Below, one piece after another: positions 53,057 to 60,604 of a DNA stretch of 64,000 nt. Source of the stretch: Bradyrhizobium sp. NDS-1. GTDB lineage: Bacteria; Pseudomonadota; Alphaproteobacteria; Rhizobiales; Xanthobacteraceae. Position 1 is the first letter of the stretch. Each line of letters opens with the position of its first letter. Where the stretch lies: NCBI RefSeq assembly GCF_032918005.1, contig NZ_CP136628.1, forward strand, positions 434,001-498,000, read 5' to 3'. The notes under the pieces are model-generated. The model did no database searches, was not told the origin of the DNA, and was given only the letters and a program-made list of their open reading frames with translations. The translations under genes and the position numbers were made by a program.

Positions 53057-53486
53057 GAAGTACCTGGTCGCGGGACTCTGGCGGGGGTTGGCCGGGGGCC
53101 GGCCATCGCGCTCCCAACCACGCGCCACCCCCTGCAAGTCGTTGAAAAGGCTACCCGGATTCGCAGGAAATACAAATGTGATGAACGTCACGGAAAAACG
53201 CGGCACGAAGGCTGCATGATTGGACCCCGAAAGGGCCCGCAGGAGCACAAAATGCACAAAACTGGGCGAGGGAATTAACGAACAGCATCAGTAACTTAGG
53301 TCAAATTTTGGGAATCTGTTGCCGGGCGCACTATATCCGGTTAAAGGTTTGTTTGGTGCGGCGCCGCAAATTGCGCGCAATTCGGGGGCACATCCCCGGC
53401 CAATCCCTCAAACCTAAAGACGCTATCGCGCTACTCAAACAGTGTGCGCGCGCTTGGCTGGTCTTTGGCACAGGAAACGAACCGAG
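53057..53486. other. Divergent promoter region between unknown gene and pseudo-caspase
   Basis: 430 bases without a supported gene. It holds a CRP-like box (53177-53192) and AT-richer blocks (AACTTAGGTCAAATTTTGGG about 53292-53311; TATATCCGGTTAAAGGTTTG about 53332-53351) likely to hold the caspase-gene promoter. Confidence 0.45.
53177..53192. promoter_or_regulatory. CRP-like box TGTGA-N6-TCACG
   Basis: TGTGATGAACGTCACG differs from the TGTGA-N6-TCACA consensus at one base. It is 121 bases from the start of the unknown gene on the minus strand and 295 bases before the pseudo-caspase ATG. Pattern match only. Confidence 0.4.
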
Positions 53487-54335
53487 ATGAATGTAAAGCA
53501 GCTCGACCTTTCCAGACGCACGATCGCGCTGGCCGCGGCCCTCATCGGCACGGTCTCGCTGGTGATCGGCGCCCATGCTGCTCTCAACATGCGCGCGATC
53601 GATGCCGCCAAGGCGGTCTCGACCGACCAGGTCACGGGTTCGATCGCCCAGACCTCCCGCCTCGCGCTCGTCATCGGCAACGGACACTATCCAGACGCCA
53701 GCGCGCCGCTGACGCAGTCGATCAACGACGCCCGCGCGCTGTCCTCGTCCCTGCGCAAGGACGGCTTTGACGTCGACATGGTGGAAGACGCGACCCGGGA
53801 TGACATGGTCCGCGCCGTCAACCGCCTGAAGTCGCGGATCAAGCGCGATACCGTCGTCATGCTGTTCTTCGGCGGCTACGGCGTGCAGGCCGGCCGCCAG
53901 AGCTACATGCTGCCGGTCGATGCCGTGATCTGGAAGGAAAGCGACGTCCGCCGCCAGGGCGTCTCGATCGATGGCGTGCTCGACATGATGAAGGAGCAGG
54001 GCGCCAAGGCCAAGCTCGTCGTCGTCGACGCCTCCCGCCGCAATCCCTATGAGCGCCGCTTCCGCTCCTACAGCCACGGCCTCGCGCCGATCAGCGCGTC
54101 CGACAATGCCCTGATCCTCACCTCGGCCTCGCCCGGCAAGGTCGTCGACGACGGCAAGGGCGAGCACAGCGTGCTGGTCAGCGAGTTCCTCAACAACCTC
54201 AACGCCCGGGGCAGCGCCGAGGGCGTCTTCAACAAGACCCGCCTCGCCATCTCCCGCGCCAGCGAAGGCGACCAGGTCCCGACGGTCTCCTCCTCGCTGC
54301 TCGAAGACGTCCAATTCGGCGAAGCCGGCGGCTAG
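53487..54335 (+). CDS. Caspase-fold (C14) pseudo-protease, Tyr-Ser dyad
   Basis: 282 residues. An N-terminal signal or anchor helix (RTIALAAALIGTVSLVIGAHAAL) precedes a C14 caspase-like domain: SRLALVIGNGHYPDASAPLTQSINDARALSSSLRKDGFDVDMVEDA, VVMLFFGGYGVQAGRQSYMLPVDAVIWKESDV, KLVVVDASRRNPYERRF. Active caspases/metacaspases have SGHG and DAC; here they are GGYG (Tyr131) and DAS (Ser183), so both catalytic residues are replaced. ATG 53487 gives a normal anchor. Likely periplasmic and non-proteolytic, perhaps binding or scaffolding. Prokaryotic caspase homologues with this Tyr-Ser pair have been described, as I recall. Confidence 0.88.
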   Translation: MNVKQLDLSRRTIALAAALIGTVSLVIGAHAALNMRAIDAAKAVSTDQVTGSIAQTSRLALVIGNGHYPDASAPLTQSINDARALSSSLRKDGFDVDMVEDATRDDMVRAVNRLKSRIKRDTVVMLFFGGYGVQAGRQSYMLPVDAVIWKESDVRRQGVSIDGVLDMMKEQGAKAKLVVVDASRRNPYERRFRSYSHGLAPISASDNALILTSASPGKVVDDGKGEHSVLVSEFLNNLNARGSAEGVFNKTRLAISRASEGDQVPTVSSSLLEDVQFGEAGG

Positions 54336-54358
54336 TTTTTTCTTTGGATCTTGCGACG

Positions 54359-54498
54359 TCTCGTGCCCCGGACGCGGCGCATCATAGGATGATGCGACGC
54401 TGAGCCGGGGCCCATTTTTTGGGACTGTCGTTTCGTGACGAGATGGTCCCGGCTCTGCGCAGCAGCGTTACACTTGCAGCGCGTCCGGGACACGAGAG
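54359..54498. repeat. Palindromic intergenic repeat, family C (copy 2)
   Basis: TCTCGTGCCCCGGACG...GAGCCGGGGCCCA, then GGTCCCGGCTC...CGTCCGGGACACGAGA. Near-identical ends to the copy at 30023-30165; lies between convergent genes. Confidence 0.75.
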
Positions 54499-54509
54499 TT
54501 GTCGAGAGA

Positions 54510-55400
54510 CTACTTCGCTGCTTCCGCGGCCATCACCGGGCGCACCGGATCGCCTTCGCGCAAGAGCGCGCCGGCGCGGGCGACGACGACATCGCCCTCG
54601 TTGAGGCCGTCGCGGACCTCGATATTGCCGCCGGACATCAAGCCGACCTCGACACGCTTGGTCTCGACGCGGTTGCGGCGGATCACCTGCACCACGGTGC
54701 CGGCGGAGGAATATTGCACGGCCGTCAGGGGCACCGCGACGTTGCAGCTCTGCCCGGACTTGATCAGCGCACGCCCACTCGCCTTCAGCAGCAGCCGCTT
54801 CTGCGAGGAGATGCCGATATAGACCATGCCCTGCTGGATGTTCGGCTCGACGGTCGGGCCGATGCGGCGCACCTTGCCGTCGATGTCGCCGGCGCCGGAG
54901 ATCCGCACCGTCGCCGGCTGATTGACGGCGAGCTTGCGCAAATCGGTCGTCGCAACCAGGCCGACGAGATCGTATTCGCTGCGTGCCACGATCGTGAACA
55001 GCGCCTCGCCCTTGGCCGAGGCGAAATTGCCGATCTGGGCCGTCGACGCCGCGATCACGCCCGCCACGGGCGCGGTGACCTGCAGCGTGCCGCCCTCGGG
55101 GAGCGCCAGCCGCGCCAGCACCTGGCCGGCGGTGGTGGTGTCGCCGGCTTCCGCCAGCACGTCCGTGACCTTCAGGCCCGGGCGCTCGGGCCGCACCGAG
55201 GTTTCCTCCCGCGCGATGATCGTGCCGGTGGCCTCGACGATGTCGGAGAAGCAGGATTTCGCGACTTTCAGCACCGTGACGGCCGGCCCCTTGGGTGCGT
55301 CGTCATCGGCAGCCCGGGCCGGATATTGACCGAGGACGAGCGCGCCGGCGACGGCTGCGGGGCACAGGGTTCGGACAACGGCACGGGGCAAATGACGCAT
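54510..55400 (-). CDS. Exported efflux adaptor (HlyD/RND membrane-fusion family), orphan
   Basis: 296 residues from ATG 55400. Signal peptide (VVRTLCPAAVAGALVLGQYPARA). The adaptor fold follows: CFSDIVEATGTIIAREETSVRPERPGLKVTDVLAEAGDTTTAGQVLARL (first half of the lipoyl domain), TLQVTAPVAGVIAASTAQIGNFASAKGEALFTIV, DLVGLVATTDLRKLAVNQPATVRISG (beta barrel) and GRNIEV-like GGNIEVRDGLNEGDVVVARAGALLREGDPVRP at the end. The coiled-coil hairpin is very short. It should join an inner-membrane pump to an outer-membrane channel, yet no RND, MFS or ABC pump gene is next to it. Confidence 0.82.
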   Translation of the reverse strand: MRHLPRAVVRTLCPAAVAGALVLGQYPARAADDDAPKGPAVTVLKVAKSCFSDIVEATGTIIAREETSVRPERPGLKVTDVLAEAGDTTTAGQVLARLALPEGGTLQVTAPVAGVIAASTAQIGNFASAKGEALFTIVARSEYDLVGLVATTDLRKLAVNQPATVRISGAGDIDGKVRRIGPTVEPNIQQGMVYIGISSQKRLLLKASGRALIKSGQSCNVAVPLTAVQYSSAGTVVQVIRRNRVETKRVEVGLMSGGNIEVRDGLNEGDVVVARAGALLREGDPVRPVMAAEAAK

Positions 55401-55632
55401 CGGAAATTCCACGGGGTTCAAGCCCTTCGATCGATAGCAGATGGCAACGGGCCGGACTATGGCCGCGTTGCCCATGTCAGGATGCCACGCCGGCGCGCGC
55501 CGCCGTGGCAGGTCATTGATGAGTCGCGGGATTGGAGATCAGGTTCGCCGCCCTCCGGGGTCGGGCGGCCTGATTGCAGCTTTCCATGGGGTGTGGACCC
55601 TCACGGCTGAGGTCGCCGCAATGGCGGGCCCC

Positions 55633-55803
55633 TCAGCCGCGGCGCTCGCCCAGCAGCCGCCCACTGGCCCGGTCGATCAAATGCAGCCGCGTGCAGGCCG
55701 GGCAGGACACCGACTCATGCGTGCGGTCGGTCGGCTCGTTGGCGAGCCGATGCTGCACGTTCAGGCCGGTCTGCGGGCATTTGAAGACGATCTGGCGGTC
55801 CAT
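55633..55803 (-). CDS. Very small zinc-ribbon-like protein (56 residues)
   Basis: Start ATG 55803, stop 55633-55635. MDRQIVFKCPQTGLNVQHRL, then NEPTDRTHESVSCPACTRLHLID, ending LLGERRG. Cys9 with Cys34 and Cys37 (CPxT...CPAC), plus His residues, fits a small zinc-ribbon or thioredoxin-like knuckle. No strong ribosome site is visible. I recall similar FKCPxTG small proteins in Bradyrhizobium genomes. Function unknown. Confidence 0.65.
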   Translation of the reverse strand: MDRQIVFKCPQTGLNVQHRLANEPTDRTHESVSCPACTRLHLIDRASGRLLGERRG

Positions 55804-55886
55804 GGCCGATCATATGAAGACAAGGCGCGCCTGCGAAAATTACGGATGTTTACGTAGGTCGGCCTGGCCCCCTCAGCCTGGCCCCC

Positions 55887-57014
55887 TCACGGCAGATTCA
55901 CGAACTCCACCCAGTTCGGCTTCTTGCCGGTGGGGTAGGATTTCAGCCTGGCCAGCGCGCCGCTGCTCGGGTCGATCGCATAGACCGTCATGCTGTCGGA
56001 GAGCTCGCCGACCGCGGCGAGGTAGCGGCCGGAGGGATCGATATTGAAGCCGCGGGGCTGCTTCTCGGTCGGGACACTGCCGAGCGTGGTCAACTTGCCG
56101 CTTGATCCGTCCACCCTGTAGGCGGTGAGCGTGCTGGTGGTGCGCTCGGAGGCGTAGAGGAAGCGGCCGTCCGGGGTGATGTGGGTGTCGGCAGCCCAGG
56201 GCTTTCCTGAAAACCCTTCCGGCAGCACGGTGGTGCGCTGGATCTCGTCCCAGGCGCCGCTCCTCGCCTCATAGGTGAAGGCTGCGAGGTCGCCGTTCAG
56301 CTCGTGGAGGAGATAGACGAACTTGCCGCCCGGGTGAAACACGAAGTGCCGCGGCCCCGATTTTTCCGGCACCTTGTGGACCGGCGGATCGCTCGGCGTC
56401 AGCGTGCCGGCCGCGGCATCGAACGCGAAGCTCAGCACCTGGTCGGAGCCCAGATTGGTCGCGAACGCGAAGCGGTTGTCGGGCGAGGGCAGGAACGCGT
56501 GCGCATTCAGCCCGGTCGGAATCACCTGCTTCGGCTCGCCGGCGACGCCGTTGGCGCCAAGCGGATTCAGCGCAACCTTGTTGCCGCCATAGGACGCGCT
56601 GAACAGGAACTTGCCGCTGTGGTCGACGGCGATATTGGCCATGCTGTCGGCGAGCGGCCCGGTGCCGAGCTGGCTGAGCTCGCCCGTCTTGGGATCGATC
56701 GCAAAGCTCACGGCGAGGTAGGGCTGCGAGCGAACGCCGGCAATCAGCACGCGGTGGTCGGGCGTGATCGCGAGGGGTGTCGAGGATCCGGGCTTCTCGA
56801 TACCCTTGAAGGCGGCCGTCTGCACGGGCGTCATCTCGCCGCTCGCGGTCATCTTGAACACGCTGATGTCGTTGCTGTCGGCGTTGCCGACATAGGCGAA
56901 GGTCTCGGCCATGCCGGCTTGGACTCCAGAAATGAGGGTGAGGGCTGCGAACAGGGTGGTGGCGATCGCAGCGCGTGGCGCCTTGGACGCGATGCGTCGG
57001 GTCGGTCTCGACAT
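55887..57014 (-). CDS. Exported seven-bladed lactonase (YbhE/6-phosphogluconolactonase family)
   Basis: 375 residues from ATG 57014, with GGAGGAG at an ideal distance. Signal peptide RAAIATTLFAALTLISGVQAGMA. The propeller shows repeated blades: TFAYVGNADSNDISVFKMTASGEMTPVQTAAF, AVDHSGKFLFSASYGGNKVALNPL, NAHAFLPSPDNRFAFATNLGSDQVLSFAFD, GPRHFVFHPGGKFVYLLHELNGDLAAFTY, ADTHITPDGRFLYASERTTSTLTAYRVD, QPRGFNIDPSGRYLAAVGELSDSMTVYAID. The RHFVFHP, HxxNG and ERTTSTL elements match family PF10282. Since it is exported, its substrate is more likely an external lactone than 6-phosphogluconolactone. Confidence 0.9.
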   Translation of the reverse strand: MSRPTRRIASKAPRAAIATTLFAALTLISGVQAGMAETFAYVGNADSNDISVFKMTASGEMTPVQTAAFKGIEKPGSSTPLAITPDHRVLIAGVRSQPYLAVSFAIDPKTGELSQLGTGPLADSMANIAVDHSGKFLFSASYGGNKVALNPLGANGVAGEPKQVIPTGLNAHAFLPSPDNRFAFATNLGSDQVLSFAFDAAAGTLTPSDPPVHKVPEKSGPRHFVFHPGGKFVYLLHELNGDLAAFTYEARSGAWDEIQRTTVLPEGFSGKPWAADTHITPDGRFLYASERTTSTLTAYRVDGSSGKLTTLGSVPTEKQPRGFNIDPSGRYLAAVGELSDSMTVYAIDPSSGALARLKSYPTGKKPNWVEFVNLP

Positions 57015-57141
57015 GGTCTCCTCCTGAAAGCCGGGTCGCTTCATTGTCGTTTTGCCGGCGAGGATAGCGGGCGGCGCGCGCCCGCACCAAATTCCAGTTG
57101 GGATCGATCGATGCTGAAATCGTATCGGTCGCCGCAGAGGG

Positions 57142-57330
57142 CTACCGCGCCGAAGCTGTCCGGGAGGGCAGATTCGGGCTGGACGCAGGAGCGGGCGGTC
57201 CGAGCACGGTCCAGACGGCAACCGCAATCAGGGCGGATGTGAGGATGGTCCAGGCGATGAGCCGCTGCCGCATCAGGCCGAATCCGTCGGTGTCATTGAT
57301 GTCCAGGCCGTCCAGGATCATGCACTTCAA
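57142..57330 (-). CDS. Possible small membrane protein
   Basis: 62 codons (or 59 from the second ATG): MILDGLDINDTDGFGLMRQRLIAWTILTSALIAVAVWTVLG, one clear membrane helix, and a Pro/Ser-rich tail. No good ribosome site, so it is only a candidate. Confidence 0.35.
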   Translation of the reverse strand: MKCMILDGLDINDTDGFGLMRQRLIAWTILTSALIAVAVWTVLGPPAPASSPNLPSRTASAR

Positions 57331-57415
57331 ACCGCGGCAATCCTGTGAACTCGTTCACAGCCGAAAACCGCCGGTGCAATGCGAAACCAACGCCGCGCCG
57401 GCGCATTGAACCGGC

Positions 57416-57592
57416 ATGCCCCAGGAAAACGATCTCGAAGGCAAGCCCGACATGGGCGGCAAGCATGGCGGTCAGAAAGGCCAGCCCAAGCCGCCGCCGC
57501 GCCCGCAGGAGGGCGAGCGCGACGCCGACGTCGTGGCAAAGCGCCACACCGGTCAAACCGATCCCGCCTCGCCGCCGACCAAACCAAAGTAG
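57416..57592 (+). CDS. Small disordered hydrophilic protein (58 residues)
   Basis: MPQENDLEGKPDMGGKHGGQ at the start, then KGQPKPPPRPQEGERDADVV and a Pro/Lys-rich end. Rich in Gly, Pro, Lys and Asp, with no hydrophobic core. Codon third positions are mostly G or C as in neighbouring genes. The ribosome site is weak. I have the impression that similar small proteins occur across Bradyrhizobium. Function unknown. Confidence 0.55.
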   Translation: MPQENDLEGKPDMGGKHGGQKGQPKPPPRPQEGERDADVVAKRHTGQTDPASPPTKPK

Positions 57593-57674
57593 CGATGTAT
57601 TCGCACCGGGAACGGCGGCTTCGCCTTGCCGTTACCCTGATCCGCGGGCGGACGAATCGAACGGAGGCTGGCAC

Positions 57675-57797
57675 GTGTTTTGGATCTGTTGGAACACCGC
57701 CTGGTCGCTCATCATCAGCGGCATCATGTTCGCCACCATCGTCAGCCACCCCGACTCCGAGATCGCCGAAGTGCGTGCCGCCAAACGCTTGATGTAG
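57675..57797 (+). CDS. Very small membrane protein (40 residues)
   Basis: GTG start at 57675 with GGAGG seven bases upstream; stop TAG 57795-57797. MFWICWNTAWSLIISGIMFATIVSHPDSEIAEVRAAKRLM: one membrane helix followed by a charged amphipathic tail. A perfect 12-bp hairpin follows within 16 bases, which together with the ribosome site supports a real transcription unit. Function unknown. Confidence 0.6.
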   Translation: MFWICWNTAWSLIISGIMFATIVSHPDSEIAEVRAAKRLM

Positions 57798-57812
57798 TTC
57801 GTGGCGTGCCGG

Positions 57813-57849
57813 AAAGCGCGATGAGATCGGGGTGATTTCATCGCGCTTT
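57813..57849. terminator. Perfect 12-bp hairpin, likely bidirectional terminator
   Basis: AAAGCGCGATGA (57813-57824) pairs with TCATCGCGCTTT (57838-57849) over a 13-base loop. It lies between the 40-residue gene (plus strand) and the end of the MBL hydrolase gene (minus strand), so it may serve both. Confidence 0.75.
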
Positions 57850-57894
57850 GGGAGTCCGGATCATGCTCTCGTGCGAGCCGGACGCGTCCTGCCG

Positions 57895-58812
57895 TCAATA
57901 GTCCCAGAACACCGGGATCCAACGGAAGGCATCACCGTCGACTGCGACGTGCCCAATCGAGGGGAAGGGCATGTGGGTGGCCACCAGCAGCTCGCGGCTC
58001 GCGGCCAGCTCCCGCAGCAGACGGACGCGAACGCGCGCGGCCTCTTCGGGATCGTGCTCGAAGCCGTTGTGCCAATCGGGGTGATCGAATCCGACAGTGA
58101 ACACGGCATCACCGGCGAATGTCAGCCGATCGCCGCCCGATGCCAGCCGGACCACGCTGTGCCCGGGGGTGTGGCCGCCGGTGCGCGTGACCACCACGCC
58201 CGGCGCCACCTCATGCTCCTCCTCGAAGGTACGCAGCTGGTTGTGGTACTCCTTTGCAAACCGCTTGGCGGTCGCCCGCAATGCGTCCGGGAATCCGGGC
58301 GGCATCGAGACGTGGGTGAAATCGGGGTCCTCCCAGAACGTGACTTCGGCAGCGGCGACGTGGATCCGCAGGTCCGGGCGCAGCCGCTCCTTCACCTCGT
58401 CGACGAGCAGCCCGCCGATGTGGTCCATGTGCATGTGCGTCAGCACCACGTCGGTGACGGATCCGAGATCGATGCCGGCGGCTTCCAGTCGCTTGCTCAA
58501 CTGCCCGGCCCGCGGCAAGTGCAGATCCGGATCGGACCCCAGCCCGGCGTCGACGAGGATGGTCTGGCCGCCGCTGCGCACCACGACCACGTTCAGCGCC
58601 CAGTCGAACGCATCCGGCGGCAGGAACATGTCCTTCAGCCAGGCCGCGCGGACGGCCGGGTCGGCGTTGTGGGCCAGCATCGCGCCCGGCAGCATCAGCA
58701 CGCCGTCGCTGATCACCATCACGTCGATCTCGCCGATCTTCAGCGCATAGCGCGACGGGACCAGTTCTTCGGGGCGCGATGTCGCGGGATAGGAAGGGTT
58801 GTGCAGGTTCAT
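57895..58812 (-). CDS. MBL-fold metallo-hydrolase, AHL-lactonase-like
   Basis: 305 residues from ATG 58812, which has AGGAGA at a good distance. Metal motif VVLTHMHMDHIGGLLVDEV (HxHxDH), then HTPGHSVVRLASGGDRLTFAGDAVF (third His and bridging Asp) and LLVATHMPFPSIGHV. The general layout (YALKIGEIDVMVISDGVLMLPG; ILVDAGLGSDPDLHLPRAGQLSKRLEAAGID) is that of cytoplasmic or exported MBL hydrolases related to quorum-quenching lactonases and alkyl-sulfatase-like proteins. Substrate unknown. It follows the NDH-2-like gene by 89 bases and may share its transcript. Confidence 0.87.
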   Translation of the reverse strand: MNLHNPSYPATSRPEELVPSRYALKIGEIDVMVISDGVLMLPGAMLAHNADPAVRAAWLKDMFLPPDAFDWALNVVVVRSGGQTILVDAGLGSDPDLHLPRAGQLSKRLEAAGIDLGSVTDVVLTHMHMDHIGGLLVDEVKERLRPDLRIHVAAAEVTFWEDPDFTHVSMPPGFPDALRATAKRFAKEYHNQLRTFEEEHEVAPGVVVTRTGGHTPGHSVVRLASGGDRLTFAGDAVFTVGFDHPDWHNGFEHDPEEAARVRVRLLRELAASRELLVATHMPFPSIGHVAVDGDAFRWIPVFWDY

Positions 58813-58901
58813 GTTGGTCTCCTGTTTCATGAGAAGGCTCCCGGCTGGCTTGATCGGCAGACCGCGCAGCCGGGACGCGCGGCCGTCATGGCTCGAGACG
58901 T

Positions 58902-60107
58902 CTAGAGAGCGGTGACGCGCTCGGGATCGGCGGAAGCGAGAGCGGCGGCGCGCTCCGCCTTTGGCGGATAGATCCAGACCGTGTTGATCTCCCGCTTGGC
59001 CTTCTTGGCGACGTCGCCGACCATTTCGACCTTCCGCTCCCAGCCGCGCGTGAACAGCGCGCCGGCGTCGCCGAGGTCGAGGCAGGTGACGTAGGCCTTC
59101 TGGTGATAGGGCCGGGTCGCAAGGCCGAGCAGCTCGGCCGCGGCATTGTTGCCGGCGAAGGCGCCCATGCGCGTGGCGTGCTGGCACGACATCAGCGCGT
59201 AATTTCCCTCGTCGTCGCAGGCCGCGCGTGCCGCATCGCCGGCCGCGAAGACACCCTGAACGCCTGTCACCTGCAGGCGGCGATCGACCAGCAACCGGCC
59301 GAAGCTGTCGCGCTCGGCGGGAATCTGCGCGGTCAAGGGTGCCGCACGAATGCCCGCCGCCCAGATCACGGTCTCGGTCTCGATGCGTTCGCCGCTCGAC
59401 AGCGTGACGCCGGATTGGTCGAGCGATGCGACCCCGGCACCGAGGCGGGTTTCCACACCGAGCTTGCGAAGCGCGTCCTCGATGACGGGGCGGGGACCTG
59501 CGCCCATGTCGGGCGCGATCGCATTGTTGCGATCGACGATGATGACGCGGCTCTTCGCGTAGGTGCCGAGGATGTCGCGAAGCCGCGCCGGCATTTCGGT
59601 GGCAGCCTCGATGCCGGTGAAGCCGCCGCCGGCCACGACGACCGTGTCGCGCCCGACCGTTGCCGGCCGCTTGGCGAGACCATGCAGGTGCTTGTCGAGT
59701 GCGATGGCATCGTCGAGCGAATCGACGCTGAAGCCATGCTCGGCAAGTCCCGGAATGTTCGGACGGAACAGCCGGCTGCCGGTGGTCACGACGAGACGGT
59801 CGTAGGAGAGCGTCTTCGTCGTCCCCTTTGCCGTCGCGATCTTCACCATGCAGGATTTGGTGTCGACCGCCTCGGCAGTGCCTTGCACATAGGTGACGTC
59901 GATGGCCTCGAGCACGTCGAGCAGGGGCGCGGTCAGGGTTTCCGGCTTCGGTTCATAGAGCCGCGGGCGGACCACGAGCGTAGGCTCGGGCGCAACCAGC
60001 GCGATCTCCAGCTGGTCTGGCGAGACGCCTTGTATCTCGCGCAGGCGGGCTGCGGAAAGGGCGGCGTACATGCCGGCGAAGCCGGCGCCGATGATCACTA
60101 ATCGCAT
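58902..60107 (-). CDS. NDH-2-type FAD-dependent oxidoreductase
   Basis: 401 residues from ATG 60107 (AAGGAGC upstream). First dinucleotide-binding motif MRLVIIGAGFAGMYAAL; second VVVAGGGFTGIEAATEM; FAD motif GVQGVFAAGDAAR. The remainder (YDRLVVTTGSRLFRPNIPG, TVIWAAGIRAAPLTAQ, HATRMGAFAGNNAAAELLG) follows type II NADH dehydrogenases. It probably oxidises NAD(P)H and passes electrons to a quinone or another acceptor. It lacks the C-terminal membrane helix typical of true NDH-2, so respiratory function is not certain. Downstream of the AraC gene on the same strand. Confidence 0.88.
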   Translation of the reverse strand: MRLVIIGAGFAGMYAALSAARLREIQGVSPDQLEIALVAPEPTLVVRPRLYEPKPETLTAPLLDVLEAIDVTYVQGTAEAVDTKSCMVKIATAKGTTKTLSYDRLVVTTGSRLFRPNIPGLAEHGFSVDSLDDAIALDKHLHGLAKRPATVGRDTVVVAGGGFTGIEAATEMPARLRDILGTYAKSRVIIVDRNNAIAPDMGAGPRPVIEDALRKLGVETRLGAGVASLDQSGVTLSSGERIETETVIWAAGIRAAPLTAQIPAERDSFGRLLVDRRLQVTGVQGVFAAGDAARAACDDEGNYALMSCQHATRMGAFAGNNAAAELLGLATRPYHQKAYVTCLDLGDAGALFTRGWERKVEMVGDVAKKAKREINTVWIYPPKAERAAALASADPERVTAL

Positions 60108-60224
60108 GGGTTTGCTCCTTGGTTGGCAGTGTCGAAAGTCCGCGCGCAACCGTCGCTGCTCCATCGCGGGCAGCGTCCGGTGACGGCACGAAGAGATGTG
60201 AAGAGATGAAGTGAACCGCTGCGT

Positions 60225-60509
60225 CTAAGGCGCCATGCAGCGGGACAGTGGCGAGCGCGCCGGCCAGGCCTGGCGAAACACGACCGGCCTCAGGCCCCAG
60301 TCCTGATAAGGCAGGCCGGAGTCGTCCCGGTTCATGATGAATACCAGCGGATGCATCGCGTGCACATCGTGCGCCGGAAGCTCCACCTCCTCGCCCGTCG
60401 CCGACGTGAAGCGGACGGCCAGCGAGAGTCCGTACAAGGTTGCGGTGGCAAGGCTTCGGTGGCGCGAGGCGGTCACGCGCCGGCTGATGAAGTCTTTCCA
60501 GGTCATCAT
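60225..60509 (-). CDS. Small hypothetical protein (about 94 residues)
   Basis: Two adjacent ATG codons (60509, 60506) follow GGAG. MMTWKDFISRRVTASRHRS, then a beta-rich stretch LYGLSLAVRFTSATGEEVELPAHDVHAMHPLVFIMNRDDSGLPYQDWGLRP. No recognised domain. It lies between the AraC gene and the NDH-2-like gene, all on the minus strand, and may be part of their operon. Confidence 0.6.
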   Translation of the reverse strand: MMTWKDFISRRVTASRHRSLATATLYGLSLAVRFTSATGEEVELPAHDVHAMHPLVFIMNRDDSGLPYQDWGLRPVVFRQAWPARSPLSRCMAP

Positions 60510-60604
60510 CGGTCTCCGTCGATTGGTCTGGACATGATGATGATCTACCGGATCGGGCCTGCCGCTGCGCCAGAGCACTTGCCGTGATTGCAGCGCGATT
60601 GCTG

